Source of the DNA: Roseicyclus sp.
Lineage (GTDB): Bacteria; Pseudomonadota; Alphaproteobacteria; Rhodobacterales; Rhodobacteraceae
Assembly: GCA_018401965.1 (NCBI GenBank)
Contig: JAGYJU010000018.1
Span: forward strand, 90,243 to 154,242
Length of the DNA: 64,000 nt
Direction of reading: 5' to 3'
The notes beneath the pieces were generated by a model. That model did no database searches. It had not been told where the DNA came from and was given only the letters and a program-made list of their open reading frames with translations. Shown here piece after piece: positions 36,449-46,143 of the stretch. A program made the position numbers and the translations under genes. The first letter of the stretch is position 1. The number at the start of each line of letters is the position of its first letter.

Positions 36449-37573
36449 TCAACCGCCCAGGCAGGTCTCGAAGGATGTGGCCATCGCCGCGATCATTTCG
36501 GCATAAAGCGCAGGCCCCACCGTCAAGGATGCGCCCAGCGGGTCGATCACGCCGATGTTCAGGCCCGTGCCCTCGAACACGGCATCGACCATGCCCCGGT
36601 TGAACTGGGGTTCGACAAAGACGCAGGAAATGCCCTGGTCGGCCACGAGATCGCGGATTTCGGCCACCCGCGCCGGGCCCGGGTCGGTCGCATCCGACAG
36701 GCTGATCGCGCCCGCCGCCTCGATGCCGAAGCGGGCTTCGAAATAGTGGTAGGCGTCGTGGAACACCACGAATTCCCCCGACAGCACGGCCATGCGGGCG
36801 GCAATGTCACGGTGCAAGGTTTCCAGGTCGACGGCGGCAAGCGCGGCGTTGGCGGCATAGCTCGCGGCATTGACCGGATCGATCCGCGACAATTCCGCCG
36901 CGATGGCATCCAGCCAGATCACCGCATTCAGCGGGTCCAGCCAGGCATGGGGATCAATGCCATCATGGGCGTGGTCACCATGGCCAGCGTGGTCATCATG
37001 GCCAGCGTGGTCATCATGGCCAGCGTGGTCATCATGGCCAGCGTGGTCATCATGGCCAGCGTGGTCATCATGGTCGGCATGGTCACCATGATCTTCGTGC
37101 TCCGCGGGGTGGTCATGCTCCGCGTGGTCGGCGTGGTGTTCATGCCCGCCGTGGTCCTCATGCTCGGCATGATCCGCCTGCCCCGCCGACCCGGAATGGT
37201 CATGCGCGGCAAAACTGGCCCCCTCCCGGAACTCCAGCCGCATGATGCCATCCACCGCCAACAGCTCCAGCCGCGCGGCATCGGGGGCGATGCTGTCAAG
37301 CGGGCCGCCCAACCAAGGCGTCAGCTCTGGCCCGACCCAGATCACCAGATCGGCAAGCTGCAAGGCGCGCGCGTCAGAGGGGCGCATCGCATAGCCATGC
37401 GGGGATGCGCCGGGCGGCAACACGAGATCGGGGTCCCCGACGCCCGCCATCACGGCCGCCACCAGCGCGTGAACCGGCGCGATATCGACCGCCACGCGCG
37501 GCACATCGGCCAAGGCGGGGCTGGCCAGCAACAAGGGCAAAGCGGTCAGGCAAGGCAGGAACTTGGCGCGCAT
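36449..37573 (-). CDS. znuA: Zinc ABC transporter periplasmic binding protein ZnuA
   Basis: A 374-aa protein with a signal peptide (residues 1-22) and a cluster A-1 substrate-binding fold. Zinc ligands are expected in LPPGASPHGYAMRPSDARAL (first His), DPHAWLDPLNAV (second), VVFHDAYHYFEARFG (third) and the C-terminal acidic residue. Between ligands 1 and 2 sits a very long His/Asp-rich loop (residues ~122-205), much of it made from an 18-bp DNA repeat, thought in this family to capture zinc. Divergent from zur with Zur boxes between. Confidence 0.96.
   Translation of the reverse strand: MRAKFLPCLTALPLLLASPALADVPRVAVDIAPVHALVAAVMAGVGDPDLVLPPGASPHGYAMRPSDARALQLADLVIWVGPELTPWLGGPLDSIAPDAARLELLAVDGIMRLEFREGASFAAHDHSGSAGQADHAEHEDHGGHEHHADHAEHDHPAEHEDHGDHADHDDHAGHDDHAGHDDHAGHDDHAGHDDHAGHGDHAHDGIDPHAWLDPLNAVIWLDAIAAELSRIDPVNAASYAANAALAAVDLETLHRDIAARMAVLSGEFVVFHDAYHYFEARFGIEAAGAISLSDATDPGPARVAEIRDLVADQGISCVFVEPQFNRGMVDAVFEGTGLNIGVIDPLGASLTVGPALYAEMIAAMATSFETCLGG
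36971..37078. repeat. Six 18-bp tandem units inside znuA
   Basis: Units start at 36971, 36989, 37007, 37025, 37043 and 37061, consensus GTGGTCATCATGGCCAGC. Units 2-5 are identical; the first and last differ by one to a few bases. On the coding strand each unit gives six residues (repeats of DHAGHD). Array length is likely to vary between strains by slippage in steps of six amino acids. Confidence 0.95.
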
Positions 37574-37587
37574 TCTCGATCCCTCAT

Positions 37588-37634
37588 GTGATACTATAAC
37601 AATTCAACCGCCTTGTTAAGCGTTATAGAATAAC
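37588..37634. promoter_or_regulatory. Two Zur boxes in the znuA/zur intergenic region
   Basis: GTTAT-AGA-ATAAC at 37622-37634 is a perfect palindrome, and GTGAT-ACT-ATAAC at 37588-37600 is the same site with one mismatch. Centres are 34 bp apart. One sits close to the znuA start (37573) and one close to zur (37648), so Zur bound to zinc could repress both directions and itself. The match is to the alphaproteobacterial Zur motif as I remember it. Confidence 0.75.
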
Positions 37635-37647
37635 ATATCAAGTCCCC

Positions 37648-38151
37648 ATGACACAGCCCCCCCGCCCCGGCGACCCCATCGGCTTCGAGACCCATGATCA
37701 CCGCGCCTGCATCGAGGATACGGTGCGCGCGGTCGCGGCGCGCTGCGCGCAGGACGGGCTGCAATTCACCCCGGTGCGGCGGCGGGTGCTGGAAATCCTG
37801 CTGGCGCGGCACCGCGCGATCGGGGCCTATGAAATCCTCGACACCTTGCGCGACGAGGGGCTGGGGTCGCAGCCGCCGGTGGCCTACAGGGCGCTGGAAT
37901 TCCTCACCAAGCACGGATTTGCGCATCGCATCGAAGGCTTGAACGCCTTTGCCGCCTGCACCGATCCGGGTCATGACCATGACGCGGCCTTTCTGATCTG
38001 CACCGGGTGCGGCGCCGTGGCCGAAGCCCCCGTGGCCCCCGCCCGCGCGGCGCTGGCCCAAACCGCCGAGGCGGCAGGCTTCACCATCGCGCGCACGGTG
38101 CTGGAGGCCGAGGGCCTCTGCCCCCATTGCAGCCCGGGTGCCGCGCCATGA
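37648..38151 (+). CDS. zur: Zinc uptake regulator Zur (Fur family)
   Basis: A 167-aa Fur-family repressor. It has a winged helix (LQFTPVRRRVLEILLARHRA, YEILDTLRDEGLGSQPPVAY) and the hinge zinc region GFAHRIEGLNAFAACTDPGH then DHDAAFLICTGCG with CxxC. A second CPHC is at the C-terminus for the structural zinc. Its stop overlaps the znuC start (ATGA), placing regulator and transporter in one operon. Confidence 0.93.
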   Translation: MTQPPRPGDPIGFETHDHRACIEDTVRAVAARCAQDGLQFTPVRRRVLEILLARHRAIGAYEILDTLRDEGLGSQPPVAYRALEFLTKHGFAHRIEGLNAFAACTDPGHDHDAAFLICTGCGAVAEAPVAPARAALAQTAEAAGFTIARTVLEAEGLCPHCSPGAAP

Positions 38152-38903
38152 CCCTGATCACGCTGACCGATATCGCCGTGCGCTTTGGCGGCCAAACCGT
38201 GCTGCATGACGTGGATTTCCACATCGACCGGGGTGAAATCGTCACCATCGTCGGGCCGAACGGATCGGGCAAATCCACGCTTTTGCGGGTGGTGATCGGG
38301 GCCGAACGGCCCGCATCGGGCACGCTCAAGCGCGCGCGCGGCCTGCGGATCGGCTATGTGCCGCAAAAGCTGCATATCGACCCGACCCTGCCCTTGACGG
38401 TGCGGCGGTTTCTCGACCTGCCCGCGCGCATCCCCGACGCTTTGGCGCGCGACGCGCTGGACCAGGCGGGGGCCGGCGCGCTTGGCGGGCGGCAGATGGC
38501 GGATTTGTCGGGCGGGCAGTTTCAGCGCGTGCTTCTGGCCCGCGCGATCCTGAGCCGACCCGACCTGTTGATCCTGGACGAGCCGACCCAAGGCCTGGAT
38601 CAGCCAGGATCGGCGGCGTTTTACCGCCGCATCGCGGCGCTGCGGGCCGAGCTGGGCTGTGCGGTGCTGATGGTCAGCCATGAATTGCACGTGGTGATGG
38701 CGGCATCGGATCGGGTGATCTGCCTCAACGGCCATGTCTGCTGCGCGGGCGCGCCGGAACATGTCGCCTCCGCCCCGGAATACCGGGCGCTGTTCGGCAC
38801 CGGCACGCAAGGCGCGCTGGCACTCTACCGCCACGACCACGCCCATGGGCACGACCATGATCATCCGCATAGCCACACCCACGGACATGAGGCGGCCGAA
38901 TGA
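38148..38903 (+). CDS. znuC: Zinc ABC transporter ATPase ZnuC
   Basis: A 251-aa ATPase: Walker A GPNGSGKST (~residues 35-43), Q loop near YVPQKLH, signature LSGGQFQRVLLARA, Walker B LLILDEPTQGLD, and H-loop VSHELH. The C-terminus ends in a His-rich tail (HDHAHGHDHDHPHSHTHGH), common in ZnuC of this group. It overlaps both zur and znuB by 4 bases. Confidence 0.95.
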   Translation: MTLITLTDIAVRFGGQTVLHDVDFHIDRGEIVTIVGPNGSGKSTLLRVVIGAERPASGTLKRARGLRIGYVPQKLHIDPTLPLTVRRFLDLPARIPDALARDALDQAGAGALGGRQMADLSGGQFQRVLLARAILSRPDLLILDEPTQGLDQPGSAAFYRRIAALRAELGCAVLMVSHELHVVMAASDRVICLNGHVCCAGAPEHVASAPEYRALFGTGTQGALALYRHDHAHGHDHDHPHSHTHGHEAAE

Positions 38904-39703
38904 CCGCGTTTCTGGATGATTTCCTGATCCGTGCGACCGTTGCCGGGATCGGGGTGGCCTTGGCGGCGGCGCCCTTGGGGTGTTTCATCGTCTGGCGGCG
39001 CATGGCCTATTTCGGGGATGCCACGGCGCATGCGGCGATCCTGGGGGTGGCGCTGGCCCTGGCCTTCAACCTGTCGATCATGCTGGGCACGCTGGTGATG
39101 GCGCTGGCCATGGCGGTCACGGTCTCGGGCCTGTCGGGGCGCGGGCGGGCGATGGACACGATGCTGGGGGTCTTGTCGCATTCGGCGCTGGCGGCGGGCC
39201 TGGTGGCGGTGTCGCTGTTGCAGGATGTGCGGCTTGACCTGTCGGCCTACCTGTTTGGCGATATCCTGGCCGTGGGGCGCACCGACCTGGCGGTGATCTG
39301 GGGCGGGGCCGCGCTGGTGATGATCCTGATCTGGGCGCGCTGGTCGGCCTTGCTGACGGCGACGTTATCGGCCGATCTGGCCACGGCGGCGGGGATCGAC
39401 CCGCGGCGCGAGCAGATGATCCTGACGCTGGCGCTGGCGGTGACGGTCGCGGTGGCGATCAAGGTGGTGGGGGTCTTGCTGATCGCGGCGCTGTTGATCA
39501 TCCCGGCGGCGGCGGCGCGCAGTTTCGCCCGCACCCCCGAGACGATGGCGCTGATCGCGGCGGGGTTCGGCGCGGTGTCGGCGCTGCTCGGGATGGCGGC
39601 GGCCTACCGGTTCGACACGCCCGCCGGGCCCTCCATCGTCTGTGTCGCGGCGCTGATTTTCGCGGGCGCGGCGCTGGTCGACCTGGGGCGGCGCGCGGCC
39701 TAA
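38900..39703 (+). CDS. znuB: Zinc ABC transporter permease ZnuB
   Basis: A 267-aa ABC-3 family membrane protein with about seven to eight hydrophobic helices. Family segments: PLGCFIVWRRMAYFGDATAH (coupling region), LLQDVRLDLSAYLFGDILAV and VKVVGVLLIAALLIIPAA-type sequence. It completes zur-znuC-znuB. Its TAA (39701-39703) overlaps the TAG of the convergent YcaQ-like gene. Confidence 0.95.
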   Translation: MTAFLDDFLIRATVAGIGVALAAAPLGCFIVWRRMAYFGDATAHAAILGVALALAFNLSIMLGTLVMALAMAVTVSGLSGRGRAMDTMLGVLSHSALAAGLVAVSLLQDVRLDLSAYLFGDILAVGRTDLAVIWGGAALVMILIWARWSALLTATLSADLATAAGIDPRREQMILTLALAVTVAVAIKVVGVLLIAALLIIPAAAARSFARTPETMALIAAGFGAVSALLGMAAAYRFDTPAGPSIVCVAALIFAGAALVDLGRRAA

Positions 39704-40908
39704 CCGGGCGCCCGCAGCCAGCCGGGAGCAAATTCCACCCGGTCGCAGCCCGCCAGCGGCAACAGCCGGTGCAGCTCCGCCTCGAGCCGGGATTGTTGCC
39801 CCTTGCCCCAACGCCCCCCGCCTCGGGCCAGAGCGCGCGCAGCCGCAGCACGCCCGCCTGGCGCTCGGCGGCCATGTCGATGCGGCCGATGATCCTGTCG
39901 CCCTGCATCAGCGGGAAGACGTAATAGCCATAGCGGCGCTGCGGTTCGGGCACGAAGATCTCGATCCGGTAGTGAAAGCCGAACAGCCGTTCGGCCCGTT
40001 TGCGGTCGCGCAAGGCGGGATCGAAGGGTGACAGCACCCGCAGCCGGGGCGCGGGATCGGGCAGATCGGCCAGCCGGGCCAGCGTGTCGGGCCAGACCAT
40101 CACGCGGCGGGGCGCCGCGTCATGGCCCAGCACCTCGATCTCGGTCACGCGACCGTCAGGCCAGGGCGTGCCGCACCCAAACCTTGGCCTCGGCGGGGGT
40201 GATCAAGGCCCAGAAGGCCGCCAGTTCGCCGGGCGTGGCAAAGCCCAACCGGTCAAGCGCGGCGGCACAGGCCCAATCGATCACCTGATCCTCGGGGATA
40301 TGGGCGTTGAGGTATTCGGGCGCGATCACCCGTTCGGTCAGGTCATAGACCTTGCGAAACCCGTCGCGGCGGGTGACGGCCAGATCGCCCGTGCGCCACA
40401 GATATTCCAGCGCGGTCTTGGACGGGTGCCAATCCCACCAGCCGGTGGATTTCGACGGCCGTTGCCCCGCCATATCGGCCGATTGCACCGCGCCGTGATC
40501 GGTGATGTGGCGCAGGACCGTGTCGATCTCGGCATGGAAGGCGGAGCCGTGCCAATCCTTCCACCGCTCGCGCAGGCGCACCCGGTCGCGGGCGAATTTC
40601 AACCGCCACTGCGGGAAAAACGCCGCAGGGATCACGGCGGCATCGTGGGTCCAATGCTCGAACGTGGCGCGCGCGCGGTCGTTCAGGTGGCGCAGGTGGT
40701 CGGGCCGATAGGCGGGGCGGCGCGACCACAGGATCAGGTCATGGGCGCGCGCCAGCGTGTTGACGCTATCGACCTGCACAAAGCCAAGCCGCCCGATCAG
40801 CGCCGCCAGATTCGCGCCGCGCCCCGGCCCCTTGGGCGGATCGAGCAGCGCATGGGCATCCAGGAACAGACGCCGCGCGGAACCGGGATCAAGGCGCGGC
40901 AGCGGCAT
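39700..40908 (-). CDS. YcaQ/AlkX-like winged-helix DNA glycosylase (two frameshifts)
   Basis: The product has the HTH_42/winged-helix-rich architecture of YcaQ. The catalytic QxD motif is Q45-V-D47 (GRLGFVQVDSVNTLARAHDL), followed by WTHDAAVIPAAFFPQWRLKF, STGWWDWHPSKTALEYL and LSPFDPALRDRKRAERLFGF, then YYVFPLMQGDRIIGRIDMAA. YcaQ unhooks interstrand cross-links. Two single-base shifts break the frame: an extra base at about 40158 (after VWVRHALA) and a missing base in the C run 39814-39819. With both corrected, the end reads WGKGQQSRLEAELHRLL and stops at TAG 39700-39702. Confidence 0.82.
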
Positions 40909-40911
40909 CGG

Positions 40912-42802
40912 TCATTCCACCCAGGCCCAGGGGCGCGTGAACTGCCCGAGCACATGGGCAAGGGCGGCCTCGTCCTTGGGGCCCTTCGGGGCGATCTGGG
41001 CGACAAGGCCCAGTTTCTTGTCCTCGACCACGCGGGCGACGCGCGCGGCAAGCCCCGCATCGGCCAGCGCGGCATCGTAGACACGGGTTATGGCGCGCTG
41101 CCGCAAGGCGGGCTTGAACACCTTGCCCACGGCGGTTTTCGGCAATTCGTCAAGAATTTCCATGTGCTTGGGAATGGCCGCGCGTTCGTGGACATGATCG
41201 CGGCACCATGTCATCAGGTCATCGGGCGTGGCCCCGGCCCCGGCCACCAGTTCGACATAGATGCAGGGCAATTCGCCGGCAAAGGCATCGGGCTGGCCAA
41301 TCGCGCCGGCCATGGCGACATCGGGGTGACCGGCCAAGCGCCGCCTCGATTTCCGCCGGGTCGATGTTGTGGCCGCCGCGAATGATCAGATCCTTGGCGC
41401 GACCGGTGATCCAGAGATAGCCATCGGCGTCGATCCGGCCCAGGTCGCCGGTGCGCAGGAACCGGCCGTGGTGATACAGGTCGCGGTTAAGGTTTGGATC
41501 GGTATAGGTTGCGCCCGCGCGCACGCCGGGGTTGGCCACGCAGATCTCGCCCAGCTCGTCGGTGTCGCAGTCCATCACGCCATCGGGGGTGATCTTGAGG
41601 ATGCGGACCTCGCAATGCGGAAAGGGAATGCCGACCGAACCGATCTTCTTCTCCCCATCCACGGGGTTGCAGGACACCAGGCAGGTCGCCTCGGTCAGGC
41701 CATAGCCTTCGACCAGGGTGACGCCGGTCGCCGCCTCGAAGCGGCGGAACAGGTCCACCGGCAGGGGGGCCGAGCCGGAAAAGGCGGTCTTCACCGACGA
41801 GATATCGGCATCGACCGGGCGCTGCATCATCGCGGCGATGGCGGTGGGCACGGTGATGATGAAACTGACCTGCCAGCGTTCGACCAGTTTCCAGAAATTG
41901 TCGAACACGCCTTCGCCCCGGTAGCCCGCCGGGGTGGGGAAAATCACATGCCCGCCCGAGGCAAGCATCGCCATCACGATCACGTGGCAGGCAAAGACAT
42001 GGAACAGCGGCAAGGGGCAGATCACAGTGTCCGTCTCGGTAAAGAGAAGGGTGTGACCGACCCAGCCGTTGTAGATCATGCCCTGGGTGGCGTGTTGCGC
42101 GACCTTGGGCATGCCGGTGGTGCCGCCGGTGTGGAAATAGGCGGCGACGCGGTCGCCGGCGGGATCGTCAAAGCCCAGGCGGTCGGCGGGATGTTTGGCC
42201 ATCTCGCGCCCCCAGTCGAGCACCGCCGCGTGATGCCCGGCGCCGGGTTTGGGCCGGATCAGCGGGATGATCAGCCGCTTGACGCCGGTGATGTAGCGCA
42301 GCAGATCGACCTCGATCACCGTCTGGACATCGGGGGCCTGGCGCAGCGCCTCGGCCAGTTTCGCGGCGATGTCGGTCTTGGGAAAGGGCCGGAGCGTGAC
42401 CACGACGCGCGCCTTGGTTTCGCGCAGGATCGCGGCGATCTGTTCGGCATCCAGCAATGGGTTGATCGGGGCCACGATGCCCGCGACCATGCCACCCAAG
42501 AACGTCACCACGGTTTCGGTGCAATTGGGCAGCACATAGGCGACGGTATCGGTGTCCGACACGCCCAAGGCGCGGAACATGTTGGCGGCCTGGGTCACGC
42601 GGGCGTGCAGATCATCCCATGTCAGGGTTTCGGCCGGGTCGCGGGGGCCGGAAAACATCTGGAACGACAGGGCCGGGCGCGCGCCGTGCCGGGCCCTGGT
42701 CTGGGTCAGAAGGCCATGGATCGTGGCGGCGGGCTGGGCCGCGGGCCAGGGATGATCCCGCTCGATCCGGCTGATGTCGTCGCGCGTGGCAAAGCGGACC
42801 AT
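40912..42802 (-). CDS. Acyl-CoA synthetase / AMP-dependent ligase (frameshifted)
   Basis: About 630 aa as intended, activating a carboxylic acid to acyl-CoA through acyl-AMP. Visible ANL motifs: FHTGGTTGMPKVAQHAT (P-loop), VEGYGLTEATCLVSCNP, FLRTGDLGRIDADGYLWITG and GRAKDLIIRGGHNIDPAEIE. The frame then breaks at 41336-41337 (one extra base). The C-terminal domain continues in another frame: HPDVAMAGAIGQPDAFAGEL ... ELPKTAVGKVFKPALR with the catalytic Lys, ending at TGA 40912. Start ATG 42802 with GGGGGG upstream. Substrate chain length is not evident. Confidence 0.88.
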
Positions 42803-42930
42803 GGCACATCCCCCCTCGATGTCCCGATGGGCGGCCCGGTCGCAGGCAGGCGCACCCCGTCCGTTCAGCATGAAAGGATCGCGCGCCCGGTGCAAGGTAA
42901 ACCCGGTGCAAGCCGGGCGCGGCGCAAGGT

Positions 42931-44751
42931 TTATTCCGCCGCAAGCCCTTCGGTGAATTGCAGCCGGGCAAGGCGCGCATAAAGCCCGCCCTGCGCCACA
43001 AGGCTGTCATGGGTGCCTTCGGCCACGATCTGGCCATCCTGGAACACCAGGATCCGGTCGGCCTGTTTGACGGTGGCAAGCCTGTGAGCAACGATCAGGG
43101 TGGTGCGATCGGCCGATAGCCGCGCCACGGCATCCTGCACAAGGCGTTCGGATTCCGCATCAAGCGCGCTGGTCGCTTCATCCAGAAGCAGGATCGGCGC
43201 GTCGCGCAGAATGGCGCGCGCAATCGCGATGCGCTGTTTCTGGCCCCCCGACAGCATCAGGCCGCGTTCGCCCACGTAGGTGTCATAGCCCTGGGGCAGC
43301 GCGGTCAGGAAATCATGCGCGGCGGCGGCGCGGGCGGCGGCCTCCACCTCGGCATCGGTGGCGCCGGGGCGGCCAAAACGGATGTTGTCGCGGGCCGAGG
43401 CACCGAAGATCACCGGGTCTTGCGGCACCATGGCCATGACATCGCGAAAGCTGGCGCGGGTCATGTCGCGCAGATCCACCCCATCAAGCGTGATCTTGCC
43501 CGAGATCGGATCGTAAAAGCGCAGCAACAGCTGGAAGATCGTCGATTTTCCCGCCCCCGACGGGCCGACGATGGCGACGGTTTCGCCGGGTTGAATGGTG
43601 AAATCCACCCCCGCCAAGGCGGCGCTATCGGGGCGCGTGGGGTAGGAAAACCGCACATCGTGAAAGCCGATGGCGCCGCGCCCACCCTGTGGCAGGGCCA
43701 GGCCCTGGTCGGGGTCGGCCACGCTGTCGACGGTCTGAAGCAATTCGACCAGCCGTTCGGTCGCCCCCGAGGCACGCTGCAATTCGCCCCAGATCTCGGA
43801 CAGCGCGCCAACCGATCCCGCGACCATGATCGCATAGATCAGGAACTGGATCAGCTCGCCGATGGTCATCGCCTCGGCGCGCACGTCGCGCGCACCGGTC
43901 CACAGCACGCCGACAATGCCCGCGAACACAAGCGTGATGACGATCACCGTCATCACCGCGCGGGTGGCGATGCGTTTCTTGGCGCTGGCAAAGCTTTTTT
44001 CCGTGACCGCGTCGAAAGTGGCACTGGAAGCGCGTTCATGGGTGAAGGCCTGCACCGTCTGCACCGACAACAGCGCCTCTGACGCATTGCCCGAACTCTC
44101 CGCGATCCAATCCTGGTTTTCGCGGCTCAAGACCCGCAAGCGCCGCCCCAGCACCACGATGGGCACGATGATCAGCGGCACGATCAACAAGACCGCGCCG
44201 GTCAGCTTGGGCGATGTCACCATCATCAAGCCAAGCCCGCCAAGCAGGATCAGCATGTTGCGCAGCGCGATCGACACGCTGGACGAGATCACGCTGAGCA
44301 ACAGCGTGGTGTCGGTGGTGATCCGGCTCAGGACTTCGCCGGTCATGATCTTCTCGTAGAAGGATGGGCTCATCCCGATCATGCGGTCGAACACCGATTT
44401 GCGGATATCGGCCACCACCCGTTCGCCCAAACGCGTCACGAGGTAATAGCGAAGCCCCGTCCCCAGCGCGAGCAGGATGGCCACCATCAACGCGGCGAGG
44501 AAATACCGGTCCAGCAGTTCGGCGCTTTCGGTTTCGAACCCGTCGACCACGCGGCGCACCGCAAGCGGCAGGGTCAGCGACACGATGGCGGTCAACACCA
44601 AGGCGCCACCGGCGGCGGCCAGCATGGATGTATAGGGCGCAAGAAACGGCCCCAAGGCCCGCAGGCTGCCGATGCGCTTGGATTTCGCGCGCTCTTCGGT
44701 GGCATTGGCCGGGGCGGCGGCGGTCGGGCTTTGGGTGTTTTCTATGGTCAT
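42931..44751 (-). CDS. ABC exporter (MsbA-like fused membrane/ATPase protein)
   Basis: A 606-aa half-transporter: an N-terminal membrane domain with about six helices (residues ~30-330) and an ATPase domain. Walker A is GPSGAGKST (~394), Q loop VPQDPVIFGAS, signature LSGGQKQRIAIARA, Walker B ILLLDEATSALD and H loop VAHRLAT. The type fits exporters of lipids or drugs and cannot be resolved further. It lies upstream of the acyl-CoA ligase on the same strand, with 128 bp between. Confidence 0.9.
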   Translation of the reverse strand: MTIENTQSPTAAAPANATEERAKSKRIGSLRALGPFLAPYTSMLAAAGGALVLTAIVSLTLPLAVRRVVDGFETESAELLDRYFLAALMVAILLALGTGLRYYLVTRLGERVVADIRKSVFDRMIGMSPSFYEKIMTGEVLSRITTDTTLLLSVISSSVSIALRNMLILLGGLGLMMVTSPKLTGAVLLIVPLIIVPIVVLGRRLRVLSRENQDWIAESSGNASEALLSVQTVQAFTHERASSATFDAVTEKSFASAKKRIATRAVMTVIVITLVFAGIVGVLWTGARDVRAEAMTIGELIQFLIYAIMVAGSVGALSEIWGELQRASGATERLVELLQTVDSVADPDQGLALPQGGRGAIGFHDVRFSYPTRPDSAALAGVDFTIQPGETVAIVGPSGAGKSTIFQLLLRFYDPISGKITLDGVDLRDMTRASFRDVMAMVPQDPVIFGASARDNIRFGRPGATDAEVEAAARAAAAHDFLTALPQGYDTYVGERGLMLSGGQKQRIAIARAILRDAPILLLDEATSALDAESERLVQDAVARLSADRTTLIVAHRLATVKQADRILVFQDGQIVAEGTHDSLVAQGGLYARLARLQFTEGLAAE

Positions 44752-44873
44752 CGGGCCGGTCTGTTATCTGGTCTTGTTGCCGATACAGGGCCGCGCGCGG
44801 GCCTGCAATGGGACGGGCTGCCACGGCACCGCGCGGCGCTGCCTAGCCTTCTCTGATCGGTCCGGTTTGATTG

Positions 44874-45676
44874 TTAGTGCATAATCGGCCGCTGGTCTAT
44901 TGGCACGATGGTTTCCGGTGCTGGAGGCCGGTATCCCAAGGCGCTGTGAGGGCGTTTTGTATTGTAGTGTTTGCGCCAGTTTTCGATGACGATCTGTGCT
45001 TCTCTCAGGGAGTAGAAGACCTCCCTGTTCAGCAGTTCATCTCTGAACCGGGCGTTGAAGCCTCGACATAACCGTTCTCCCAAGGGCTGCCCGGCTCGAT
45101 AAACGCTGTTCGCGCGCCTACTGCCTCGATCCAGCCCCGGACATCCTTCGCAACGAACTCAGGGCCATTGTCGCTTCGCACAAATGCCGGCGGTCCGCGT
45201 AAGATGAACAGATCAGTCAGGGCGTCGATGACGTCCGTCGAGTTCAGCCTGCGCTTCACCCGGATTGTCAGGCATTCCCGGCTGAACTCATCGAGGATGT
45301 TCAATGTGCGGAACGCCTTGCCATCATCGGTACGGCAATGGACAAAGTCATAGCTCCAGACATGGTTGCGATGCTCAGGCCGAAGCCGGATACATGACCC
45401 GTCGTTTAGCCAGAGCCTCGACTTCTTCGGTTGTTTTGGCGGCACTTTCAGCCCCTCCCGTTTCCACAGCCGCTCGACACGGCCATCACTGACCTGCCAG
45501 CCCGCGTCTCGCAACAACGCCGCAACGCGACGATAGCCGTAGCTGCCGTAGTGCCTGGCCAATTCAATCATGTCCGCTACAAGCCGGTCTTCGTCTGCCC
45601 TGCCGTGCGGCTGATACCTTTGCGTTGATCGATGCTGCCCCAGTGCCCGGCAGACCCGGCGTTCCGATACCTTCAT
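44874..45676 (-). pseudogene. IS3-family transposase OrfB with frameshift
   Basis: The first part (from 45676) has the N-terminal helical region and most of the DDE core: HVWSYDFVHCRTDDGK (first Asp), FVRSDNGPEFVAKDVRGW (second Asp) and PGSPWENGYVE (Glu). At about 45065-45083 one base is missing. In the other frame the normal continuation is FNARFRDELLNREVFYSLRE then AQIVIENWRKHYNTKRPHSA, ending at TAA 44874. Confidence 0.85.
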
Positions 45677-45720
45677 CTGACTTCGGATCAGATCAATGTA
45701 GGCGCGCCGGCAGGCGGGGC

Positions 45721-45999
45721 TCAGAAGTTTCCCCGGGCAGCCTCCTTCAGAGTGAGCTTGTCCAGCTTCAGCTCCGATACGGCTTTGCGTAGTCGCTCAT
45801 TCTCCTTCTGGAGACGTTTGAGTTCCTTCAGTTAGTCGGTTCCCATACCGCCATATTGCTTGCGCCAGCGGTAATAGGTTTGTTCGGTTATGCGCACTTC
45901 GCGGATCGCATCCACGCGCTGCAACCCTTGCCCGACAAGCACGTCAACCTGCCGCAGCTTCTGAACAATTTCCTCGGGCTTGTGCCGTTTGTTCACCAT
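45721..45999 (-). pseudogene. IS3-family OrfA with internal nonsense codon
   Basis: From ATG 45999 the protein reads [20 protein letters not shown] ... TYYRWRKQYGGMGTD, then TAA at 45832-45834. The expected coiled coil follows in the same frame (LKELKRLQKENERLRKAVSE ... LKEAARGNF) up to TGA at 45721. A CAA or CAG Gln codon is normal at that place, so this is a point nonsense mutation. Confidence 0.85.
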
Positions 46000-46041
46000 T
46001 CCTTGTCCTCCGTCTCCTAAACATAACGGTGGACCAATTCA

Positions 46042-46143
46042 GATGGGGAGGCTCACCTCGGCCAGCCGCTTTTCGCTCGGGTGCAGGTCCGGCGTTGCCG
46101 CGCGGATCCGGGTGATGAAGGAGGTTTTCGGTGTCCGCGCCAT
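46042..46143 (-). pseudogene. N-terminal stub of an RpiR-family regulator, truncated by the IS
   Basis: From ATG 46143 the frame reads [20 protein letters not shown] then [10 protein letters not shown] and enters the IS at 46041. 'RIRA..PxLHPxExRLAEV' is the usual start of MurR/RpiR sugar-responsive regulators. No continuation of the gene is found on the far side of the IS (before 44854), so the remainder has been lost. Confidence 0.7.

Larger units (their letters stand above)
44854..46041 (-). mobile_element. Decayed IS3-family element (IS407-like)
   Basis: OrfA and OrfB are followed at both edges by related ends: TGATCGGTCC at 44854 and, inverted, TGAATTGGTCC at 46041-46031. The span is about 1188 bp, typical for this group. 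OrfA carries an in-frame stop and OrfB a frameshift, so it cannot transpose unless these are sequencing faults. No target duplication is apparent. The right edge cuts an RpiR-type gene. Confidence 0.75.

Noticed and set aside
36971..37078. CRISPR-like regular repeats
   Set aside because: Units are contiguous without spacers, are multiples of three, and encode the His-rich loop of ZnuA.
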